From assembly GCF_001522545.3 (NCBI RefSeq), contig NC_031770.1, positions 32,558,566 to 32,622,565 on the forward strand: 64,000 nt of DNA. The letters run 5' to 3'. The position numbers were made by a program, and so were the translations under genes. Shown one piece after another: positions 1 through 11,282 of this stretch. Under the pieces are notes generated by a model. It was not told the origin of the DNA. It searched no databases and worked only from the letters and a program-made list of their open reading frames with translations. Every line of letters starts with the position of its first letter. The stretch's first letter is position 1. Source of the DNA: Parus major. Its lineage: Eukaryota; Chordata; Aves; Passeriformes; Paridae.

Positions 1-2668
1 CCTGACAGCACTGGAGGCTCTGAGCACTCAGCCTGAGTGTCCAGCTCAACCTGCCCCTCAGCAGATCTGGTGCCTTAACCTGAGTGGGCTGTCACTACTC
101 CCTCCTTGCACCCTCGTCCCCTCTCCCCTTTGTCACATGAGAAACAGCCTTAATGAGGAGGCTTAATGAAAAATAAACAAGCTGGGAGCTTTGCACTTGG
201 GGAGCAAAACAGCCACAGGCTGATACTGTGCACCAGCACCAAGGTACCTCTTCCCAGCCCTGGCCATGGGAGTCATACTGAGTCCCAGAGGACCAGTCTT
301 GCTGGGGGCCATTCTGGCATTGCAAAACCCTTTCCCTCAGCATCCAGGCAGTGCCATCATATTCCAAATGAGCATCTGTACCCTCCAGCAATGCTGTGAT
401 GGGAGAGGAGGTGCAGCTGAGTGTCTCTCTTGCTGCAGGCCTGATTCTTGGCTCAGGCTACAAAAGACGTGCCACCATGTGGCAAAACTGACACCTTACT
501 GAACTTTGCAAGAGGCCAAAGAATTAGGATCAACATGGGATGCAGGACAAAGAGGTGCAGGGGCAGAGTTCAGTCAGGGAAGATAGAGGTCCTCAGCAGG
601 ACTGCCAGCAACCATCAGGGTCTGGAGCAACTTGGAGCCAGAGCCAAGGGACCAGAGGAGGGAGGCTTTGGGAGGGAAACATGCCCTCTATGTTCTGGGC
701 TCCTGCATCCCCTACTCCCTGAGCACAATGACCTCCAGGGCAGAAATGACAGTCTCCAGCTGTCAGTAGCATTCTCAGGCAGGGGAGGGGGGAAATCCAG
801 TCTGAGGGAAGGCATTCTCCAGCATGGAGTGGAGAGAAAAAAAACTGCGTGTATTGTGGCTCACTCCTGTCCTGCCATAGCTGGTGGCTGGGAAGCAGAA
901 GCCAGGTCTGGTGAGGGCAGGTAAGACCAGCAATAGTTGCTGTGGAGCAGTACACAGAGGGAAGTGCCTGGGGAGCACCAGTAATTCACAGCATCGAGGG
1001 CAGGCACAGATAAGTGGTTGAAAGGTCTCTCACCCTGCTAATCCTGCTTCCTTTTGATAGCTTTAAATCCATCACTTAAAAATTCAGTTTCTCAGTTGGA
1101 GAACTGGGTGGCCTACAGGATGAATGGAGCTCTTCACCCCTGGGGCAGCAGGGAGACTCCAGAAAACAGGGCCAGGAAGGTGCTGGCATGTTAGCACGTA
1201 GCTGGGTTATAATTTACACACATATGCCATATGCTTATTCCCATTAGCATCTTGTCTTGGAAGGTATCCAGTCTCCTTTCACCCCTGAAGGAACTGACCT
1301 CATTAGAAAGCACTCAAAAGCCTTCGTGAGGCTGCAAAGTAGAGGCAGCTACACCTAAACCAAAGCGTTGAACATTAGGCTCGTTCCCCTTTGATGGAGT
1401 TAGAAAGATGGCACCTTTCATTGTGGGCAATCTCAGCGTGGCCAATTTCCCTGAGGGGACACAGCACACAAAGACATCCTTGCTGTGATTTCAGTGACCT
1501 CAGGTGGCATGCGGTAGGGATCTTATGTGTTTGCATATTTAAAATAACACCTATGAGAGATTGCCCAAGGGTCCAGGGAAGATCAGTTAGCTGGTAGAAG
1601 TCTTTAGCCATGTATGGCTAGTCCACATAAACTGTGGCCTTGGAGGCAATTAAAATGGGATTGAAAACATGCTTAAGTGTGGTTTTACTATTGTCACTAG
1701 CACTGTTCACACTGAGTGTGACAAATACTGTTCCCCTCCCGCACTCCTCTAGGAAAGGTGCAATCACTCCAGAAACTGCAAATAAGTCTCAGATATAGGT
1801 GAGGTCCTCAAGGGTCAAACCAACTACCACCTACACAGAAGGGCTTTGCCTCTGTGTGGACTTGTCTCCAAGCAGCTTGCCCATTCTCCCACCATTCTGG
1901 AAGACCACAGTCCCACAGCATCCCTTCCTGGTTTTTTATCCATTGTGTTTCTACCATCTCCACTTACCAAGTGCTGTAAAAACAGCTCCATGATCTCTGT
2001 GGACAGGCCCAGGATTCCAGGTGGAGAGCTGGGGGTACGAGGGTTGCTGAGTCTGTATGTTCTTCCAGATCTCCCCCCTGCACACTCCTCCACATAGAAA
2101 TATCCCTGCTCCTATCAGCAGTTTAGGAGCTGACGTCCTTTGTGACGCAGATAACATCTGCAGGGGTAATGAGGAATAATCTCCTGCCATTGGGCTCTCA
2201 GACCCTGCCTGCCCCAACTGGGGAGACCTCAAGCTCATCTCATTGCTGGTGCTCATGGGATGCTGCTGGGTCACACTGGCTCTCGGAAGACCAGGCAAGA
2301 GAGCTGTCCTTTGAAATTCTGCTCCCCAGCAGCCAGTAGCCAGTGTTTTCCTTCACTCAGGTTATTAAAAAAGCCATACTGCCAAAAGTCCTTGCATGCC
2401 CTCTTGACCAGCATGTCCAAGCACTGAAACCAGTACTGCAAATGTTGAAAGTGCTGGAGCTCAAGCCCACACTCCCCGACTGGTGCCTCCACCGTACTGT
2501 CACAAAAAGGACTGATCACTTACAAGAATAGTGGACTGTATGCAGTAGTTGTTCCAGGAAAGGAGCGCAGCTCTCAAGGAATGGCCTCAAATGCAGCCTC
2601 ACCATCACACCAGCATGTATCTATTGTAGAAAGGTGTATCCAGAGACCCCATTTGAACACATGAGTAG
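1..2668. other. Unique non-coding sequence, no gene seen
   Basis: No repeat family, RNA gene or recognisable exon was found here. Open frames are short (at most 158 codons), lie on both strands, overlap one another and resemble no protein family I know. Low CpG and mixed composition fit ordinary avian intergenic or intronic DNA. A distal regulatory role cannot be judged from sequence alone. Confidence 0.6.
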
Positions 2669-3158
2669 CCTTCCTTCCTTCCTTCCTTCCTTCCTTCCNN
2701 NNNNNNNNNNNNNNNNNNNNNNNNNNNNNNNNNNNNNNNNNNNNNNNNNNNNNNNNNNNNNNNNNNNNNNNNNNNNNNNNNNNNNNNNNNNNNNNNNNNN
2801 NNNNNNNNNNNNNNNNNNNNNNNNNNNNNNNNNNNNNNNNNNNNNNNNNNNNNNNNNNNNNNNNNNNNNNNNNNNNNNNNNNNNNNNNNNNNNNNNNNNN
2901 NNNNNNNNNNNNNNNNNNNNNNNNNNNNNNNNNNNNNNNNNNNNNNNNNNNNNNNNNNNNNNNNNNNNNNNNNNNNNNNNNNNNNNNNNNNNNNNNNNNN
3001 NNNNNNNNNNNNNNNNNNNNNNNNNNNNNNNNNNNNNNNNNNNNNNNNNNNNNNNNNNNNNNNTCCTTCCCTCCTTCCCTCCTTCCCTCCTTCCTTCCTT
3101 CCCTCCTTCCCTCCTTCCCTCCTTCCTTCCCTCCTTCCTTCCTTCCCTCCTTCCTTCC
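2669..3158. repeat. TTCC / TTCCCTCC microsatellite, interrupted by assembly gap
   Basis: The left part is pure TTCC and the right part alternates TTCC with CCTCC-type units, so the tract is polypyrimidine on the plus strand and GGAA/GGGA-rich on the minus strand. The middle is unknown (365 Ns). Apparent Lys/Glu/Gly/Arg or Leu/Pro/Ser frames across it are artefacts of the repeat. Tracts of this kind are highly length-variable, and GGAA arrays can bind ETS-family factors; that is general knowledge and is not shown here. Confidence 0.95.
2699..3063. other. Assembly gap of 365 Ns
   Basis: An unbroken run of N lies inside the TTCC microsatellite. The true length of the missing segment is unknown, and the number of Ns may be only an estimate. 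The gap most likely reflects failure to assemble through the polypyrimidine repeat. Confidence 0.99.
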
Positions 3159-4610
3159 CATCCCCACACTTGTCCCTAGAGGTCTTCACTGTCATGCATC
3201 AGCAGCTGCAGGAGGGGACAATCAGAGAAAGGGACATGAAGGAGAGTCCTGCTTATCTCTTCTGGAGGGAATTTCTCACCTCCACTCTGTTCTGCTCAGC
3301 TGCCCAGGAGACAGCCCTCTCGCCAGAGATAGCATCTGGCCGATAGTGTTGACAAAGTCACAAGAAATGCAGAGTGCACATGGAGATCAAGGCAGGGTTG
3401 ACACAGGCTTTAAGCTCATTCCCAGTGCTCTGCTCATCACAGGAGATGGGGTTGGGAAGGGGAGAAGACTTGTCTTCTACACTGTGCAGAGATCCAGGAG
3501 CAAATCTGGGCTCCTCTGTTTCCCCAGCCCAGCTGCTCTCAGCTACTCACACTTCCCTGCCTGGTCCCAGCCAGTGACAGCACAGGGTTGACAGCCAGAG
3601 GCATCACTCCATGACCTTTTCAGAGAGAGCAGAAGATGTTTTCCTTATATTCAAATAGTGCTGTCAAAAATTGGTGGAAGTTTCTGTGTCAAACACACCA
3701 AGGTTTTGCTCCCAGACTTGACAGGGAAGCAAGCTCTTCAGGACAGGCATCCATAGAGCACACTATCTCCTTCCTACTCTTCTGCTGTCCTATTGCAGGG
3801 TTCCTCATCTGGATGATTCCTCATTCAGATACTTATCTGCTGAGTTTGGCATCAAAACTTAGATCTGAGCTCTCTGCCCACGATCCTGCTGCACCCCTGT
3901 TTGCAAAGGATATACACTAACTGTCTGGCAGAGGAGGGCAAGTTCATATTTGCCTGGCAGTTCTCATGCACACATCTCTACTGATTGCAAGTGCTCATCC
4001 GTGCCTCTCTTTAGCACAGAGTTTGCTTGCCAGGAGGGGTTTGCCCGTTTCCACAGGCTGGGACCAGAACCACTGCCAACACCTCCAGCAGCAAGCACAA
4101 AGCTGCTCTCAGTGCCCCCTCCCTGCATCCTCCCAGACACCCAGGCTCTGTTGCCCACTACTCACAGCCCCTCAGGTGCTTGCACCACCTGTCTCCTTCC
4201 TGCCCCACTCTGCCCTTACAGCTCACTTCAGCTGGGTGGAAAACTCAGGTGCAGTCAGAAAAGCCTCCCACTTGCATTGTAGCTATCCCAAGCACTTTGT
4301 GCACTGGTCTCTGAGTGCTGACACCTAGTAAGACATCAGCCCATCAGGAACCTGGTGGGCTCCCAGGACTAAGCACACATCCCCAGCCCTAAATAACTGC
4401 TGTCCTTGCCACTCAGGCAGATTGGGATGAGTTAGCAATAACATTTCAGTACTGGTGGATCCTTCAGTGGGTATCCTTTCTCGTACAGAAATGTTGCTTT
4501 CAAAAAAACACCTCCTACCTCTACACGTACATGACAAAATAAAGCTAGCTTAGCCTGAAACAGCTGCATTTTTAATGGTGCTTGACTCTTACTGAGGACA
4601 GTAATGAATG
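3159..4610. other. Unique non-coding sequence
   Basis: No repeat or gene was recognised. Several overlapping frames of 64-120 codons near 3,950-4,330 are rich in Ser, Pro, Cys and Leu, as expected from C-rich non-coding DNA, and none resembles a known domain. Nothing else stands out. Confidence 0.55.
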
Positions 4611-4910
4611 CTATCCCCCGAGGGGCAGCAGAAGTAGTGCTGGAAATCTGGGCCGCTGCCGGCAGCCCCAGACACGCAGGGGTATGGATGCAGGATGCCT
4701 CACTGGGAGGGAAGAACAAGTAGGACTTCCCCTTCCCTGACGCTCTGTCTCCACCTTTGTGTTGCAAAAACAAAGAAATTTTGGGTGTGATCCCGCCCTG
4801 CGCCCAGCGGCAGCTTTGGCGGTTTCGTGCGCAACGTGCTCGTTCCTGGTGCTGCTCATGGAGGAGGGTGTCTGTGCCATGGGCATGTTCCTCGGCCCCC
4901 GAGGCACCTT
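4611..4910. promoter_or_regulatory. Local CpG cluster
   Basis: About fifteen CpG dinucleotides fall in roughly 300 bp, nine of them between about 4,786 and 4,842, against a background of around one per 100-200 bp in the neighbouring DNA. This could be a small unmethylated regulatory element, a weak CpG-island promoter, or simply a GC-rich patch. No TATA box or initiator can be assigned. The longest complete ORF of the window (218 codons, minus strand, 4,432-5,088) crosses this patch but is not recognisable as a protein. Confidence 0.35.
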
Positions 4911-7900
4911 GCTTCTCCCTCTCCAAAATACACATGCCTGCACCACCTCCCATATGCCGGCAGCAGAACAGTTGCTGGAGATTTTTCCATGCTGCTAGCC
5001 AGGTTGGATGAGGAAGGCCAGGCTCTTCTCTCAAGATGTCCATCTTCCTCATTATGAAATCATGGAGCTGATCAATGCAGATGAGCATGTAGAAGTGTGT
5101 GCTGTCTCAAACTGACTGAAAGAGCTAATGTTTAACAGCCAAACTTGGATTGACCTCTTCCAAGATTACCCCAGGGAACAGGGATCTTCTTCTCTAGTTC
5201 CCCTTGCCTCTTTTTTTGATTTTGACCCTTATAGCAATATCCAACTAAGCCCCTCAGGCTAGAAATCAAGGGGCTGCAGTTTTCCTCAGTGGTCAGTGGA
5301 AGCCAAAAAACAAGGCGAGCCATGTACCAATTCATTTTGCAACCTAGAATAACACATACAGAGTCAAGGATCCCACCACCAAAAAACAGGAGTGCCCCAT
5401 CTGTGTGATGAAGGGCATAAGGTGTCAGAAGGAAAAAAGACCAGAGTAGGAAGAAAAATCCCCTGACTCTACTTATGCATGCATGGCCAATTAAAAACCA
5501 CTGCTAGAGCAAACTGTGAAGACCCCAGAGCTATAGTAGTGGCTCCATCCAATTTGGCTTCCATGACAAGGAGAGGAGCCTGTGGTAAGCAAGATGGCAA
5601 AGCGTGCCAGAGCCAAGCTCTACTGTAACATTAGCTGTCAGAAGCACAGCCTCTGGGCTATTCAGTCTGGGCTGCTTTTTTTTTTCTTTTATTTTTTAAG
5701 TCTTACTCTGCTTCTTCTGAACTCCCAACTCTGACAAGCATTCTGGACAGCCTGTTAAATTTTGCCTGAAAGCATATAATCCTAATGAGAATAGAAAGAC
5801 CTGACTCTCTTTGGGAGCTCCTGCTACACTTCAAAGGATCCAGGACTTACCAAGCGGTTTTGAAACACATCAATGAGTTCTGGCCCACTTTCTGATTGCC
5901 TCTGAGGAGGGAAGGCTGTATACATGCCCAGGAAATAGCATGCGGCTAGGAGAGGAAAGAAGTGGTTGTTCAGTGAGAGTGGAGTGGGAGACATAGGGTT
6001 TTGCATGCAGTGGAGGGGCGATGAGTCTGTGCAAAGAGGGGACCAGGAGGATCAGGAAGGACGGATACAAGTTTTCTTCTTGTTGCTGGAGGGTACAGAT
6101 GGCATGGTGTAGATGAGAGGGTGAAAGGAGAAGGAAGAATATCCATTAGTATCCAAAGGCAAAGGCTTGACAAAAAAGAGGTACAGGGCTGGGAAAATAG
6201 GACTGGGTATCAAAGGAGGTGTACAAAGAGAAAAGACAGCCTGGGAGCACACTCATTATCCTGCATGGACATCCACATGCATGCTGAGTTGGGACTTCTG
6301 ATTCTTCATTTGCCCAGTTAGTAATAACCCTCTGGACCTTGCAATACTATAAACACCTCTCCCAAAGGGAAGTGCTCCCTAGGGCTGGAGAGGATCCATG
6401 AGAGTAGGCTCTCTCATTCAAAACACTTTTCACCTTATACTGCTTTTGCTGCATATGTCAGAAGGAAGCACGTATGTGTCTGTTTCATGCTGGACACTGT
6501 CACACAGGTATTATTACTAGTTCAAGGTATCACACAAACTGAGAGCAAGGGGGAGACAAGAGAGTTGGGAATGCAAGATCCAACTGGACAGAAAACAGCA
6601 AAGGCCCTCTGTATCCCCTCTGTCTTGTCAGATCTAACATTGCCCAAGTCAGGGCTGCGCATGGATGTGCTGCTGACAGAGCACTATGCAGGTGAAAGCC
6701 TGGTGCTATGCCAGGGAGTATGTGTGGCATATTGCTAATGCAGAGAGGGGCTATCATCCTCAAAAGCACCACTGGGATTCCATTGCCTGATCTCTCCCAG
6801 ATTTATACACATCTGGCCATCCTGGTGCTGGAGTGCCTTTTCTAGAAAGGCAACTGCAATGCGTTTTTCAGAATGTGCAGAGATGTTCACCTGCCTGCCA
6901 GCTGCTTTCTGCTGCTCTGCTGACTTGCTTCATTACACCCTCTTCATGAACATCAGCCTTTTCGACACCAGTCAGCAGCAGTCATAGCTGTTACTTAATG
7001 ACTTGCTCCACAGGAGCTTCTTGCCCAGAAAGACAGAGGCAATGGCCTGTCTGCTGCACTCTCCATGGCTGCCAGACTGCATCCCTGGGGAGGCTGCAGC
7101 CTCACCTCCTAGCAGCAGCAAGGTGAGTGGCAGCATTTCATATCATGCATAAACACTGCTGCTATTCAGAGCTGGCAAGACCAGAACGTACCACTGGTCT
7201 GTACCCCAGATCGTTAACCAGCCCTCTTACCAGACAAAGAGTGCAGAGGTACGTGCATACACTCTCTCATCCTGGGCCCAAGCACGGCCTCCAATGCAGA
7301 TATGCTCTCCTCCCCAGCACTCACAGACAATGGGAATGGTCTCATTAAAAAAGCTGTGGACAGAATGAATCACAGCTTCCCTCAGGCCTCATCTCTGGCC
7401 CTTCCCAATGAGATGAGTTTGGAAAAAAGGAACCAGCCCATCACTCAGAGCTGCCTGCTAGCTTTATGCAGCACCAGGGGAAAACACCCTGCTTGCTGCT
7501 CTGGGACCAGGCTCACCCCAGTAAAGAAGTGGAAAGAAAAAGCACTCCATTGAGATTGTGAAGAAGCCCTGGGCTTGCCAGGGAACAGCAGTCCTGAAGT
7601 TACAGGCTGTGCAAGGAGCCATGAATACTGAGAGATGCAGGCAACGTTGTAGCAGTGAGAGGAAATAGATCTTCACCAAGGGAAGCAGCCAAACATCTTC
7701 CCCAGGATCATTCATCCCCAGGTGATGACTGTCTTGCTCTGAGCTGGTCTGCTCTGTCCTAGAGAATGTAAGAACTAGCACCTATTTTACTTGTCTCTCC
7801 CAGTACTGGTTTCAATTGCTTGTAACTTTCCAATTTTGCCACTTGGGCTGACATTTTCCAGACCAGGCATCTGCCTTAGCCTGTTACAAGAAAAAGAGGG

Positions 7901-9985
7901 AAAAAAAAGGAAAACAACTGAACAAAAATACCCACATACATTTAGGGATTTTGACTACTTTCAGAGTACCAGAAGGAAAAGAGGTTCGTTTGTCCATGCT
8001 AAAAAAATCAACACTTAAAACTTGTTAGCTGAGAATTTGCAGTTTGTAGCAAGAACTTGAAATTAGGCAAGAGAAGTGCCTAGCTGCCAAGAACATGTCT
8101 CTGCTGTCCCAGGAAAAATATCCCTGAATTTTGATCCAGTTATGAGCTCGACACTCAAATAGAACAGATTTGGCAGAGTTGGTGGCTCCATTGCTGCAAA
8201 GTTTCTGCCCCAAATGAGTGTGCTGTATGTCCACACAGAACTCTCAAGCATCAGACCAAACTTGTCCTTCACCAGAACATCTGCATGTCTCTCTGTCAAT
8301 GTATGTGGGGAGCGGCATGTTGATGGAAATGTTACTTTCTGTGAAGTGCATAAACATTTGCATTGTAAAATCTTGCTGAATCTTCCAGTCCCAGTTTCCA
8401 AACATTACCTGCCAGGTAAATACTTGCCAGGTTTGCCGTAACTTCATTCACTTCACACACCTTTTGATTTCTGCCATGACCAAGACTGTGTGTCATAAAC
8501 ACCTCTGGTTTCCTTCCCTAGAGATGACAAATTAATGTTCAGCAATCCTAAGACCAATGTAAATCAGAAAACACATTGAAAAAGTGTAACATGATGATAT
8601 TTCTATAGTATCTGATCTTCTTATGTCCAGGGAGTTAAATCCTAGATGCAAAGAAAACCTTAATTCCACCACCTCCTCACTGGAGAGGTTTGACAATATT
8701 TTTAACCTCTATTGCTATGTAGGCTCTTACTCTTTCATCTCTGTAGTTTCTGAGATAGTCCTAAGCAGCATTGATCCTGACTCTGAGACTTAGGCCTCTG
8801 ATTCTTTTACCCTGCATCCAGGGGAGGAACTGGGGAAATATTTTGAAACCTCCTTTCTCAGACACTATGGTTTTGGATAGATGTGGAGAGCATAGCTCAT
8901 AGATGTCTGCTCCAGGAAGAGTTCCAGAAGGGAAAACTGACTTAAGAAAAGCCATGGCCCTTTCCAACAAGGGCTACTGATCTTTCAGGGTATTCGGAGG
9001 TCCATATTTCCAGATTCAGCTTTCACATCAGCAGTCCAGAAAGCAGAAAGTGAAGTAAACCACAGCATTGATGTACATAGTATCTTTTGTATCAGACCAC
9101 TGGGAATTTTGTATCAGTTTCACCTCCCAACAGACCAGAGAGATTTGATAATAATTATTACTTTTTCCTTTTGCAGAGTAGAAAACAGATAGTGAATACG
9201 AGTGAATATGAGGTGAATTACCCATAGACAACAAATAAACCATGCAGAGTTATGAGAGGAACACAAGTGTTCTGACTCCTTTCTTCCTGTTCTGACTGTG
9301 ACAGTGAGCTGGAGTAGCCGATGCCACATGCACAATAATAACAACATACATTGTTGCCTTGTAAAAATGCCCTACCCTTTAATTTTAGCCAAGACTTTTG
9401 TGTACTCTTCTTCTTTGTTCTCCTAAGTATTTATCTATAGCTATGTCTAGCCATGTTGATAGCAATGTGAGCTCTTTCATGGTGCAGAGGTAGTTTGGTC
9501 CTTCACTAGTTTCCTTGAGTACACAGAGCATGCTGGAGGACATGTGTCTTATTCTGCATGTCACTGGGGTGGCTTTGGGACATCTCAATGATTTTTCCCT
9601 CTGTTGTTCACACAAGAGCTTGAATTCAGAGTGACAATGTCTTGCTATGCTGTGTAAGATCCCCAGCATGGACTGCTTCTTGCTAGCCTGACTTATTGCT
9701 AGCACCACCCAGCACTTCATTTCTTTGTCTTTTGTTGGCTGCTGTTCTTTGTCTGTCTTCCCATCAGAAAGGGCATAGGATTGAGAGCTTCCTGTAAGCC
9801 TCACACTGTGCAAGTTGTCCAGCTTCTCTGCAGGGGTTACAAATGGTTATCCCAAAGGCAGGCAGGACCATGCTCATCCTCAGCCCTCCCTGAGTGCTGG
9901 TAGCTTCCATCACAGTGACTACGCTTTGTTACAGCAAATACTGTAAATCTGGATGACTATGTAGAAGGCCTGGAGCAATTTCTGA
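4911..9985. other. Unique non-coding sequence, no gene seen
   Basis: I read this 5-kb stretch on both strands and found no recognisable exon, repeat family or RNA gene. The longest frame, 142 codons on the minus strand at 9,385-9,813, is not family-like. The stretch contains scattered poly-T and poly-A runs (for example 5,677-5,700) but no microsatellite of note. Confidence 0.55.
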
Positions 9986-10005
9986 GGATCAAAGAGGTGG
10001 GACCA

Positions 10006-10367
10006 TGTGGGAAGAGATGGGATAGAGTTGGGCTATGGGCTGTGGGACATGCCTGGAGAAGCACATGGCAGCACAAAGAAGCATGTGGCAGCACAGAGAG
10101 GCTTGTCTCCGGGAGGGAGGAGGTGGCGGACACCTATGGGAGGAGCCTGCTGGAAGCGGAAGACAGGTGAACAGCGCATGATCACTACACAGAAGGACAT
10201 TTAGAATGCGTGTTGGTGATGTGGCAACATGGAATAAGTCGTGTAGCGAGAAATACCATATAAGGAAATACTGTGTCTTGAAAAAGCGTATAGAACCAGC
10301 TCTTTTTTTTTGAATAAACGATTCAGATTCCCTGCTGGTGTGTGGGTCTGTGTCTTGGTCATTCACA
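10006..10367 (+). mobile_element. Probable solo retroviral LTR (endogenous retrovirus remnant)
   Basis: The segment starts with TGTGGG and ends with TTCACA. It carries a TATA-like box (TATAAG, 10,259-10,264) followed 49 bp later by a polyadenylation signal AATAAA (10,313-10,318) and a T/G-rich stretch of about 50 bp: the order U3-TATA-R-poly(A) signal-U5 expected of a short LTR read on the plus strand. No primer-binding site or gag-like sequence follows it, so it would be a solo LTR. The flanking hexamers (GGACCA and GGAGAA) agree at only four of six positions, so a target duplication is not demonstrated and the ends could be off by some bases. A near-duplicate 20-bp unit (GCAYRTGGCAGCACARAGAR) occurs twice around 10,060-10,100. 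The family was not identified. Confidence 0.55.
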
Positions 10368-11186
10368 GGAGAAGAAGAGCCTTCTCTAAAGCCTGGGGGA
10401 CAGCAGTACTCTTTGCTGAGCCCCTACCATGTAATTCCTTGTAGAATATTTTCTTCCTGTTGCATCCTGCCCTGTTTCAGACATCTTCTCTCTTTCAGTC
10501 TCTGCTGTTTGCTCTATGAAACTATGTATCAGATAATTCCCACAGACAGTTCCCAGGCATCAGTTCTCACTCATGAACAGCTCTGTTAAAGTCTGCTTGA
10601 AATACCAGCTGCTCTGAGTGGATGTGCATGGGATCCTTTGTCCCTTGTCATGAGGTGAATCCTTTGGATGGTGCAGATATTCTCACAAACAGACAAAATC
10701 TGAAATGGTTTCCTGTGGTCAGTCTTTCCTGTCTGATGTACACGTCCCTTTGGAGCACAGTGAATACTCTGGACAGAATCACTATGTTCAAAAGCAGTTA
10801 GATAAATTAGTAGGTATGGATCAATTTAATCAGAGATGCAAACGTCTCTGAGCAGACTGGACAGTAGGGTTAGCAGCAGCTGATTCTCTAGCAAACTTGT
10901 GCAAAGTTTCTATGCCCCTGCTAAAGTACAGCAGTGTAGAGGTAAATAAATCCATATCCACTGTTTGCTTTTTTTGCACTAGCCCTTTTTCAGGCACTCC
11001 TCTGTGAGCACAAACCAACCAGAGTCTTTGCTTGTGCTCATCCTCAAGAGCAGATATGAAACCTACTCTAGCTGAGATCACATTGGAAAGTATTTCTCAG
11101 GATGATGGGCCTGCTTTCCCTCAAAGAGGGGCTTAAAACAAAACAACCAAAGCCATTCAATTAGAGTTTGGGGCTTAGAAGGCTCC
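10368..11186. other. Unique non-coding sequence
   Basis: No gene, RNA or repeat was recognised. The sequence downstream of the LTR candidate contains no gag, pol or env-like frame, which supports a solo rather than a full-length element. Confidence 0.5.
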
Positions 11187-11282
11187 TTATCTCATGAAAA
11201 GAGAGATTAAAGCCCTCTGATAATTTATAAAGTGCTTAAAAGTTTAAAGGAGAATTGGGCTTTTATCTGAACTATCAGATAA
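11187..11282. promoter_or_regulatory. Cluster of four GATA-factor motifs including a palindromic pair
   Basis: Four GATA core sites fall within 96 bp: TTATCT at 11,187-11,192, TGATAA at 11,218-11,223, and a perfect inverted pair TTATCTGA / TCAGATAA at 11,263-11,270 and 11,275-11,282 separated by ACTA. Known GATA-family transcription factors bind WGATAR, and closely spaced palindromic sites are bound with high affinity by the two zinc fingers. The motifs are seen directly; that the block acts as an enhancer is inference. No neighbouring gene is visible to suggest a target. Confidence 0.4.

Noticed and set aside
2574..3195. Lys/Glu/Gly/Arg-rich and Leu/Pro/Ser-rich frames of 180-197 codons
   Set aside because: They are translations of the TTCC/GGAA microsatellite and the N gap.
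4432..5088. 218-codon minus-strand ORF
   Set aside because: No recognisable domain or signal. The composition fits GC-rich non-coding DNA and the length is near what chance allows in 64 kb. Not called as CDS; kept as a finding to check.
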